Assembly: GCA_002314515.1 (NCBI GenBank)
Contig: DCGB01000064.1
Span: forward strand, 34,055 to 50,226
Direction of reading: 5' to 3'
Length of the DNA stretch: 16,172 nt
From: Solobacterium sp. UBA1789
GTDB lineage: Bacteria > Bacillota_I > Bacilli_A > Erysipelotrichales > Erysipelotrichaceae
Position numbers and translations under genes: made by a program. Of the stretch, positions 1-12,000 are shown in pieces (the first letter of the stretch is position 1; every line of letters starts with the position of its first letter). Under the pieces are notes generated by a model. It made no database searches. It saw only the letters and a program-made list of their open reading frames with translations, and was not told the origin of the DNA.

Positions 1-3000
1 CGATCGTTACCTATTTTGAAAACGATACTGAAAGTTATGTTCTTGAAGGTGCAAGACTTGGTTCTAAGAGCAATAAGATTGGCGGTAATGTTGCTGTTGC
101 TGCAACATCCAGTGAGGTCGTTTCTGCTGATGCTTTGGGTGTTTCTGGTGGTGCTTCAGCTGGCGTTGGTGGCACAATTGATGTAATTATCGTTAAATTA
201 ATAACTCGTGCCTATACCGAAAACAATGTTTGGACCTATGCAGCTGGTAACTTTAGTATCCAGGCAGATGACCAGTATGATCTTGTTGCGGTTGTTATAA
301 CAAATGCTGTGGGTGGTTCAGCTGGTGTTGGTGTTACAGCTTTAGTCTCAGTTAATTATGGAACTGTTACGGCAATGCTTGGTTCCAATAATAAGCTGTT
401 GGCAAAAGATATTGAAGTATCTGCTATATCAAATCGTGATGTTACATCAATTACTTCTACTGTTGCTTTATCAGGTAGTGCCTCAGTTGGCGCAAATGTT
501 ACAGTTATTGTTGCTGGTTCTAAGATGGATCAGGATGCTCATGATACCCTTTATGGTAAAGTTTCGGTTAAGAATGATGATGGAACTTTAACGGAATATA
601 CTGTTTATAATTACAATTACACTGAAGATGGTGTACAAAAGACTATTGAAATTTATGAGAATGGTGGTAAGTACTATACTGCTACCAAGAATGATGGTAA
701 ATATAATTTCTCACTTTATGCTTCTGATAAGAGCGCTTTTGCTAAGGGTTCTCTAGATCCTATTGCAATGAATCCAAAGATGCAAAGTGATGGTGCCTGG
801 GGTCAGGGTAATGGCAATGCGTTAGAAGGTGTTGAAAAACCTGGTTCAGATATGGATGATATTTTATCAGGTAATGGTCAGCAGAATGGTTCAGAAAATT
901 ATGGTGAATATGGCCAGGAAGATAATGAAAATGATTCACAAAAGACAACTGATGTTGTTAAGGGTGATGGAAATATCTACATTAAAAAGAATGGTAAGTA
1001 TGTTGCAGTTTCTGATGAGGAAGCAGCTACAACTTATAAAAATACCCAGCGTTATCTCTATGATACTGATAGTGATACTTATGTAAAAACAGATCTGACA
1101 AGCTGTGATACTTTGAATGACAGCAAGTATACTGGTGCTGGTGATATTGTTTATAACAAGAGTTCGGTTGAAAATCTTAAGGATGCTGTTACGGCAAAAG
1201 TTGGAACAGGTTCTGATGTTGAAGCAACAGGTAATATCTTAGTTGCAGGCTATGGCAAGCTTAACAACAATACTATCAGTGGTACTGTTGCTGTTAGTGG
1301 TTGTGCTGGTGTTGGTGTTGCTGCCACTGTTGTCATTTTAAATACTAATGTTGAGGCAACTGTTGAAACAAAGGCCAGTCTAAAAGCAACAGGCAATATT
1401 GATATTGAAGCAATCGTTGGTGCTGATGAAAAACAGCTTTCCAGCATCCAGGATAGAAATAATCGTGTTAATAGTGGTAATGATGCTGATTTAGAAGCTT
1501 TAAATATTCCTGTTCAAAGTAAATCAACTATTCGTGTTATTTCGGTAACAGCTGCTGGTGGTTTTGTAGGTGTAGGTGTTAGTGCTGCCGTATTAGTTGT
1601 ACATAGCAGTGCTGTAGCTAGATTATTAGGCAATGTTACTGGTGCTAATAATTTAAGTGTTTCAAGTGGAATAACTTATGGTGATGTACTTGTAGTAAAT
1701 ACTGGTATTGCAGCTGGTGCTGTTGGTGTTAATGTTTCAGCTGCCGTTTCCTATTTCTCTGGCAGTGCTGTTTCAGCAATATCAGAAAATAGCAGGATTT
1801 CAGGTGTCAAAGGAACTATCAATGTTTTAAATAATACAACAACAAATTCAACAGCTGCTGCTGGTACTTTGGCAGGAGGTGCTGCTGCTGTTAATGCTGG
1901 TGTAGTTGTGGCAATTAATCGGACTACCGTTGAAAACTATATTGGTAAGGCAGTTGTAATTGATTCTAAAGACGCAGCAATTAATGTTAAACACAATGTC
2001 AGTGCTAATGCTAAGGGTTATATTATTTCAATTACCGGCGGCGGTGGAGCAATTGGTGCTTCTGTTGTTGTCGTAAAGAATAATACTAGAGGATTATCAT
2101 ATATTGGTTCAACTCCTTATGGAGATATTCCTAAAGATAATAAGGCAGATGGTGGTAATATTATTGCTTCTTCTATCAGTGTTGAAGGTGATACTGCTGG
2201 TGAAGTCTATATATTAGGTATTGGTGTATCTGGTGGTGGTGTTGCCTTTAATGGAATGGTAACTGTTGGTTTGGCAGAAATCATCAATATAGCAGCTGTT
2301 TCGGGAATTGGTATCAATTTATCAAAGGATTTAACTGTTAAGGCTATATTGGATGGCGATGTTGAATTAATAACGACTGCTGTTGCTGGTGGCATGCTGG
2401 CTGCTGGTGCAACAGTTGATGTTGCTAAGATCAGTTCGACAAATAAGGCATTATTGGATTTAAGTGGTGTTGGTGTTAAGGCTAATAATATTACGGTTAA
2501 TGCCGGCACTTCAGATAAACCAAATGACAGTTTTGTCAGAATAACAGCAATTACTGGTACTGCTGGTTCTTCGGCAAATGCTTTAAATATTGCGGTTGCT
2601 AAAAATGCTGGCAAGAATTTAGCTCAGGTAATTGGTATACAGAATTCAGAAAATGGAAGTCTGGAAGCAACAGGTTTAATCGATGTTGAAGCCTTTGGTA
2701 ATGCAAGAGCACAGAATCTAATGATTAGTGCTGCTGTAGGTGCAGCTTCTGTTAATGTATCTGTTGCTTATGCTGCTGTTAAGAATATACAGGAGGCAAG
2801 CGTTAATACTGATTGTTCAATTAAGGCAGCTGGTTTAATAGTCAAGTCTAATCTGTCTGTTTTAGAAGATGAAACCGTTAATACGACTGTTGGTGCTATT
2901 ACAGGTGAAGTAGATAGCAGATCAATAAAGACAACATATAAGAATCAGGCTCAGTCAAAGATTTATTCAGCTGGTGTTGGCGCCTTAGCTGTGGGTGTCA

Positions 3001-6000
3001 ATACAGCGACAGCAATTGCTGATACGACATGTAATGCTATAGTAAAGGCAAAATCATTAAGTTTAACAGATGAACTAAGTGTAATCAATGCAGCTTATTC
3101 TTCTGCTCATGCTGATATTGAGTCGATGACTCTTGGTGCTGTTTCCGTTGGTGTTATGGTTTCTAAGTCCATTACAGCTGGTAACTTTATGGCCAGTGTT
3201 GAAAGTGATGGAACAATAGATGCTGGCAGTATTCTGATTAAGAATGATTATCTTTCAACTGCTGATACCAAGACTAATCCTGCTCTGGGTGGTGTCAATG
3301 TTTCTATAGGATCGCTTGCAGTCAATATTGCTTTGGCTTCCAATATTACAAAAGCAAAGACTGTATTGAATGGACAGGGAAGTATCAAGGCTAAAAATAA
3401 TATCATTGTAACAAGTGTAGGTAGGGCTACTGCAAATGCCAAGATTGGTGCTACTACTGTAACTTTGTCTGGCATTACAATTTGTGGCAATTCAGCTAAG
3501 GCTTATGTCAATGGCAGTCACTTAGTATATATCGGTGACAGCAATACAAATAAAGGACCATCTATTATCAGTGAAGAAGGCAGTATCAGTTTCACTTCTT
3601 CTTTCAATGACCATGATAGTAAACATTATGGTGCTACGAGTATTGTTGGTAGTACAGGTAGTGGTAATAGCGTAAGTTTATCAATTATTGGTTCAACTAC
3701 TTCTGTTTCCAAGGCTGAGATAAATGCTATAGAAGGTATTTATGCCTATGGTGGTAATATAAGTGCAATAAGAGGCAGTTTCAGTGCTAACAATAGTGGT
3801 GAAAGTTATGCTAAATCTGATGTTGATGCTGCTAATGGTACAGTTGCGATTATTAATGTAAGTGCTCTGGTATCAAACGCTAAGGCTAGCGGTATCTTTG
3901 GTAATGATATTCAGATTGGCGACTTAAATGCTGTTTCTGTTGATATAACAAATGATTACTATGGAATATCTTTATCAGAAACTGGTCCTGCTGGTGGTGC
4001 TGCTATTACTTATCTGGATATTAGTGCCAATAAGGCAAATGCTGATACTAATGTAGAGGCTGTCAACAAATTATCAATTAATGGTGGTACTATTTCTGGT
4101 AATTTGAAAGTTATAACAAACGCTTATGTTAAGGCAAGTTCTGAAGCAAAATCAGTTGATTTTAATTCGGCTATCTTAGATGTAATGGTTAATGAAGTAT
4201 ATTCTAAGCTAGCTGTCACTCAGGTCAATGAATTCAGTTATAAGGGTAGCGTGAGTGTTTCTGGAAATGTAACAGTTTCATCAAATATCAATGAAAGTGA
4301 TAGTGGCGAGGTTTATGGTAGATCTCAGGCAATTACTGGTGCTAATGCTGGCGTTAATTTAAATATAATTGGTGTTACAACAAATAAAGCTGAAGCAAGT
4401 TCCAAGAGTAGCAATACTTCTGCAATCAGAGGTTTAAATAAGAATAATCTGTTAAAGGCAAATAAGGTTGATGTACTTGCCAATTCTAAGACTTATGCAC
4501 TTGCCAAAGCTAACAATGGCACTTTAGTTACCATAGTTGGTATTGGTAGCCGTGAAGCTCAAAGTTTAGGTCTTGATCAGGTAGTAGCTGAAACAGAAAA
4601 TGCCAATATGAATATCACTGATTCTTTATCAGTTATTGGTAAGGGTGATACGACTTCCGAGGCTGAATCAACGGCCGGTGCTACTGTGGCTGCAATGACT
4701 ATTAATGTGGCACATGCTACAGCAAAGATTGGCGAAATCGATGTCAATTCAAATCCTAGTACAACTAGTGAAGGCAGCAGAACTTACAAGACTGCCAAGA
4801 TTTCAAAGGCTGGTATTAATGGTGGTTCTATTGTTACCGGTGGTGATGTAACAGTTTATGCTGAAAATAAGGGTCTGGCTTTCTCGAATGTTGAAAAGGG
4901 AACTTCTGTTTCTTTGACATTGAATGTTAATTCGGCAAAGCTGGCAACCTATAGTTATTATGATACGGATGCTTATGTGAAGAATGGTGCATCAGTTGTA
5001 AGTGGTGGTAATATTTCGGTTAAGACTCTTGATAATCCTGGTGCTAATAGCAAGGCAACGGGAACAAGCATTGGTTTCATGGTTGATGCCGCTATTACTT
5101 ATGGTTATAACGATGTTAAGACAAACAATGATGTTGAAATAAATGGTACACTCGATGGTCAGGAAACAGTTGAAGTTTTAGCAGAATCTCGCGCTAATAT
5201 GGAAGCCAGAACCTGGGCCGATGGTGGTGGTTTCTTTGAAAAGAATGATTTAAGAGCTTACAATGTTTTAAATCGTAAGACAACTTTAAAAGTTGGTGCA
5301 ACAAGCGCAAGTGGCGGCAATACATTTATTAAAGCTAACTACGGTGATCTGATTCTTCGTGCTGTGGCTGGTGAACTTGATAATATTACTACTGTTGCAT
5401 CAATTGATGCGGGTGGCGCTGTTAGTATTGGCAAGAGCGATGTTGTTGATTACTTGAATACTGATGTTGCTACATTAATTTATAATAATGTTACGATTCA
5501 GAATCGTTTTGGAAAGGCCGAGATTACAGCAAACGCTGGTGTTAAAACGGTTGATGCCAAGAATAGTGTAAGTACTTCAGGTATGGGAACCAGACCTTAT
5601 GCTTATACTTCTATCAATGGCGATGTTAATGCGGTATTGGTGTTCAGTGGCAATACAGCTAAGATTGAAGCAGCTGTCGTTAAGATAATCAGTTCTATCA
5701 GTCAGATGGATATTAAGGCTGATTCATACGCCAAGGGTGCTTCGCTTGGTTCGAATGTTGATGCTGAAGACTACTTTAAGATGGATTTTGTGGCTGCTTT
5801 AAATGTTATTAATGTTGAAATAATCGGTCATAATTCAGCTAAGATTTATGCATCAAGCAGACCAAATTATCAGAGCAATGGTAATATCTATGCCAGAGCT
5901 CATGCTCAACTTGATGCCGTAGGCGATGGTGATGCACGCGTTGAATATAAGAATCTGCATTTTGCTGCCAGCACTTATGTAGATAATCTAAAGTACACTG

Positions 6001-9000
6001 GTGCTGAATTGAGTATTGATAGTTATGGTTTCAAATATAGTCGTATTAACAGTAATCTTACAACTGGTGGTGCTTTCTCTCGTGATACTCATATCGTTAA
6101 AGATGAAAAGAACGATGACAAAATAGTCAAACAGTTCTCAAGTACAAATATAACTACCGCTACTAATCTGACGCTAGTTTTAGGTGATGCAGCTGGTGGT
6201 ATTTATATTGATGTTTCAGATCACAAGAACAGTTATGGAAAGATAGTAACTCTTGTTCGTCAGGTGGGCATTCCAAAAGATAAAGAAATCTGGACTATTG
6301 GCAGTTCATCTGTAACATTCCAGAGTATTGCCAATAATCTGCCGGGTTATGCTTATATTAATGCTGATAGTAATACAGGCGATGGTTGCAGTTACAGCGT
6401 TAAGAGCGTTTCAATTTCTAAATTATATGATCAGAATATGCTTCCTGGTGTATATATTACCAATAGCACAGATAAGGAAATAGTTTTAAGCGCGATTACT
6501 TTAGAAAATGCTAATTACATTAATCCAAGAGTATATGTTCAGGATAATCATCGTAGTACTGCAATAACTAAGACTTCTTATCTGCCTACTGTTTCTGTAA
6601 GCAATACTGGAAGTGGCGATGTTAATATTAAGGGTTTTATCCAGAATCGCTATGGCACTGTTATCTTTGAATGGACTAAAAATGATAAACATGGTGCTGT
6701 AAAGGGTGTTTCAAGCATCGCATCAACAACGGGTGTTGGTAATGTTTCACCAATTTTTGCTCATCACTTTATTATTAAGGGCGCTTCAACTGTTGGCAGT
6801 AAGGATATGCCATTTACAAGCTGGATTTTTGCCAGCGATGATAATAATGATAAGTATGGAACTGTATCAATTGAAGCAGTAAATGATATCTATTACAATA
6901 TGACTCCTGTTCGTCTTCATATTGTTGATGTTTTGCCAGATAATCCGCAATCAGATAATACTGGTGTTGATAATCTAGTCAAGACGATCAGTTCTGAAAA
7001 AGGAAAAGTTAATGTTACATTTGAAGAAGGTAAACACTTATATAACTTAAAGGGTAGTACAACTGTTGTTGTACCGGTTCCTGGTACTCTGAATTTCTCA
7101 AACGAAACTACTGAACTAAAGAATAATTATGTAGTTGATGGTTCTGATACACTTTCATATTATCTGACGGGTTATAATGCCATGGAAGAAAGCTATATTT
7201 ATAAGCTTCCAAATGGTACTGTCTTCCATCTTGATAGTCAGGGCAATGTTCTTCGTATTGAAGAAAGTGGTACGACAACTGATATTGCTGAATATACATT
7301 TGCCGATAAAGATAACGATGGTAAGATTGATACCTTAAGTCTTGCCCGTGGTGTATCAATTGATCTAAAGAATGGAAAACTATGTGTTGAAGATGGTGCA
7401 AACCTTGAAGTTTTATTAAGTACGATAAGCGCTGCATGGCTTGTTCATGATTCAGGTGATGAAAAGTATGGAATTTTTGGTAGCGACTTAGATACTATCC
7501 AGGTTAGATTGACTTCGGAAAAATCTGCTAGTTCAGGTAGTGGTTCAGTATATGAATGGAACTCATATTTCAAGTACTGGTATACTGATGAGAACACTGG
7601 CATCAGATATTACTATATTGTTAATCCGACTAAGAATTCAAATATCAAGGCTTCTGATATAAAAGTTAAAAATGTTGTTGATGCGATTAAGAAGACGGAT
7701 GCTTTGTATTATGTAATGACTTGGGATAAGAGTAGTGATACTATTGCTTTCTATCAACTCGTTTCAGGTACTAATAGTAGTACAAGCTGGACTTATAGTG
7801 ATCAATTTGATTACTTACATTTTTCTTATAGTGATGCAGTTGCACTGAATCTGGTGAAGGTAACGGTTAATTCAAAAGAATATTATTTATTAAGTTCTAC
7901 TTATGCAGGAATAGATGTTTCAAAAGAAATTAAGGAAAGCGATCTTTACAATACACATACAGACAGTATTTTGAAAGCTCTCTACAGCAGGTCAGGCTAT
8001 CATTTTGATAATTTCTTGGATTTAGGTATTGGCTGTTTTTATGATGTCGAGGACAATTATTACTATTTCTATTATGGAAGTGGTTATATGGTTGGAGCAC
8101 ATGCAGTTACTTCTCCGTTGGGTACAACACTTAATTCTGTAGAATTTACTAATAAATTAAATGAATTATTAAGCCAAAGTTCTATGACGCAAACAGATTA
8201 TGACAAATTAATTTATATTAAAGACTGTTTGGCTGATGTTTACTGGAATATGACTGAGGTTAAAACTGTTGCTCAGTCAATGACAATTGGCAATGATCAG
8301 GGCTTTACAAGAACATTAACACCTACCGATGGTACTAGATATGGTTTGGCTATTCAGGTTGGTACCAAGAACAATAAAAACAAGGACAAACAATACAATA
8401 CCCGTACTTTTGATGTTTATGATATATATTATGTCTGTGATTATGTCAGAATGGCTGGTGTTGCAGCAACTCTTAGCAACGAAAGCACTTATATTGGTGA
8501 GCATTATAGTACAAACATTAATAATCAGTTTGTAGAACTTGATGTTAATGATCAGGGTCAGACAGTTTTAATCTATGGCGAAGGAAATGATGCGATTGTT
8601 GAAACAGAAGGAAGTATGGTAATTGATCATACAAATACTGATGTCTGGAATTTATATGATGCAAATGGAAAAGCCTATACAATTTCTGGTACAAATGTTA
8701 AGGGTTACTTCAGTGACAAATATACCGTAAGTGCAAGCGATGGCAAGATTTACTTCCGTTATACGGGTGCTAACGATGGTTCTTCTGTTTTAAGCTCACG
8801 TTATCAGGTTAGAACCAGTGATACCAGTGTTAACTTAACATTTGATTTAAATACTTATACAAGTGGAAAATATGTTTCAGATAATGACCACACAACATAT
8901 AAACAGTTCCAGGCAGTTGATGAAAGTGGAAACAAATATACTGTTGTTGAATATGAAGGCCTATACTATCTGAAGACCAGTGATGGTGAAACAGTACTTC

Positions 9001-12000
9001 ATGTAAATACCAGTGGTAATACTGCCACAACTACTTATACCAAGAAAACAGCAGAGATTATTGAACTGCTTCATGAAAGCGGTGGCAAGGATGTTGTTGT
9101 TGATTCTGATGGAAATGGTAACTACTATCTATTAGATGGTAATGGCACGTATACTATCATCCGTGCTACTGAGGCAGCTGGTGATATAAAATATTATCTA
9201 CACACTAGTACAGGTGATGAATTAATTAGTGATGTTACTACTGTTAGCGAAGGAACATTAAAGCTTGTCACAAATGGTGGTTTGATATTCTATGTAAATT
9301 CATTAACCAGTGGCACTGTTGTTACAATTGGCGAAAGCAATACCTACGATACAAATACTTATAAGTACAAGATTACAAATAAAAACGATAGCACACAAAG
9401 TATTGATGTATATCGTGTAGTATTTGACGTACTGACAAATAGCGAATATGTTGAACAGGGTTATGAAGCCGAATATGATTATTACATCGCTTTCCTGTCT
9501 CCAGAAGAATATGCAAAATATACAGTAACTGGATCTTTTGATAACAGTTACTACTACAGAGTTAAGTATAATATGACCTTTGGTGGTCCAAAGGCAAGCG
9601 GAGTCTTTACCAAGTTAGGTACCTGGGGTGAAAATACTGAAGATTTTGATGTAAGCATATTAAATGGAAAAAATACCCTTCTAACTATTTATATCCGTAC
9701 GGAAATAAGTGATACTTCTGAGGACTATGAAATATCAAAAACAAATGCTGCTAACTTTACGGCAACAAAAGTAAATTCTGTCACTTATAATCTTCTTGAT
9801 TATTCTGAACATAATCGAATTAAGGGATTAACTAGCGGAACTTATGCCTATGTTAAGAGTCTTCCAACAGCCAATGGTAAGGTAGTTATCAGTAATTATG
9901 ATACAAATTATTCATTGAAATATAATGGTCAGAATTATCAGATCTGTTTAAATAATGGTGCTTATAATCTGATTGCGACTGGTTTGACTGTTCAAAGAGT
10001 TACAAGCATTAAGACTTCAAATAATTACTATCTGCTTGATGCAAATGGAAATAAAGTAGTTAAGGCTAATGTTGCGGTAACATATGACAAGGATTCTCTT
10101 GTTCAGTTTGCGGATTCTTCCAGATATGGTACTGGTGGTAAAGCACATGATAGTTCTTATCTGATTCTTCGTCTTGGACAGACTGATTTCTATCCAAAGG
10201 GCGATACAACATTGACATTGAGTGTTATTGGTAAGATCGATGATGTCAAGATTAAGGAAACAGTTATTCCAACAACAAAACTGCACACATCATCTGAAAG
10301 CGGATACCGTATTACTGATAAGTTATATGTTACAAAGAGTGCAGTAATTACAAATATCGTTTTCACAAAGGGTGAAGTCAGTTTTGCATCAAGATATGAT
10401 GGAACAAATTATTATTCATATTTAACTAATGTTGCTAATCTGAAGAAGACAAGTTCTTCAACAAAGAAGCTGCTTAAAGTTGCAAAAGCAAGCAATAATA
10501 CTCCTAGTATCACCATGCTGGGTGGTCAGAATATCAATATCGAAGTATTGACTGACAATATTGCTAAAGATATTACCGGCAAATATTACTATTCCAGCAA
10601 TGGTGCTGGCTGGAGTCAGTCCGATGTTACAAGTACTAATAGTGGTGGAAAAGTTACTATTAAACACAATGGTACTGAGTATCTGAATATTACCAGCGGA
10701 ACTAATGCCGATGGTGAAAGTGTTTTATATTACACTGTTCCTGTTACTGATAATGATAGTACCTATAGTGTCAAAGTCGGTTCTGATGGCAGCGTTGAAA
10801 GAAGTAATGATGCGCCAACAACCCAAAAGTCTTCAACAGTTAATAATGGCACAATTTACAATATTGCCAATATCAGTGGTGATGGTGATATTAAGATTAT
10901 CTTAAAGGACTCCGATGGTAAATTGCTTGATGGCGATTCAATCAATGGTGGCAATGATGATAGTGATGTCACAAGTAATAACGGCAGCGTAAATATTGTT
11001 ACTATTGTAGGAAGTGATTCAGAACAGACCGGTAAAGTTGGTGAAGGCGAAAATCCTATTGAAATTACAGCTAAAGAAGAAATTGTCTTTACTGATGAAC
11101 AGGGTAATCTGGTAATTACAACTGATACCAACATTTATATTCCAGAAATTATTGATGGAAATCAGGTTAAAGAAAATGATCTGACTATTGGTGGTGATGG
11201 AAGTACTACCGTATTACAGGGTGCAAATCTAAGTATTATCACACAAAATGGTAATGTCAGTGGTATTAAGCTGATTGTTTTAGATGGCTCTAGCGCTATT
11301 ATCAAGACGAATCTTGAACCTGACTTTGTAACGCTTAATAGTGATGCCACAAGTAATGGTGATATCAGTTACAATGGCGTCAATGTTGCTGGCACTGCTA
11401 ATAAGAAGAGCAATGTTACTTTAATTGCTGATGGAAGTATTATTTTAGGTAATGTTAATAGTGAAAATGCCAATATAACATTAACGGCAAATGACAATAT
11501 TTACTTTGATGAATGGCTGACAAAGACAAGCAACAATGTTATAAGTGCTGGAGCTATCTTTGGCAGAAGTGAAAATGGTGGCATTGACTGTGGCGAATAT
11601 GGCAAGCGTGCAGTTATTAAATTAAACAACGACGATACCAATAATAATTCTCTTTTCCAGGTATCAGCTGCTTCAATTGGAACAGAACTTAGTCATCTGG
11701 TGGTTGATATTCCAGCGGCAGTGACTTTCAAAGCAGTTGATGCTGGTGATATTTATATTGATGCACTTGAACTGACAGTTAATAATGATGGATCTATTAG
11801 TCATGGTGATAATCCAATGATCAATGAAACAAGTGGCACAGATCCATTGGATCCAGATACCATTCTTGAAGGTGATTTCCTGAATCATATTGTCAATAAG
11901 GATATACAGGGTTCATTGGGAGAATTAAATGCTCAGGATCTGGCTGATTGGATTATTAGAGTAAATGGTGACTATAAGAATCATTTACTATCAGACAATG

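Noticed and set aside
135..137. TTG as the start codon of the giant gene
   Set aside because: The same frame is open to base 3 and the upstream residues (including NKIGGNVAVAATSS) are the same repeat type, so the gene begins before the window.
829..1086. Plus-strand alternate-frame ORF of 85 codons
   Set aside because: It lies wholly inside the giant gene in another frame, is Met/Leu/Ile-rich without a plausible domain, and reflects the codon bias of the insert.
2207..2614. Antisense open frame of 135 codons opposite the N-terminal repeats
   Set aside because: Its Ala/Pro/Thr/Val-rich translation is what the reverse complement of Gly/Ala/Val codon repeats gives; no family resemblance.
312..3470. 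Tandem DNA repeat or CRISPR-like array, because of recurring GCTGGTGTTGGTGTT-type strings
   Set aside because: The similarity is at protein level only; units have diverged at DNA level, have no constant repeat/spacer structure and stay in one coding frame.
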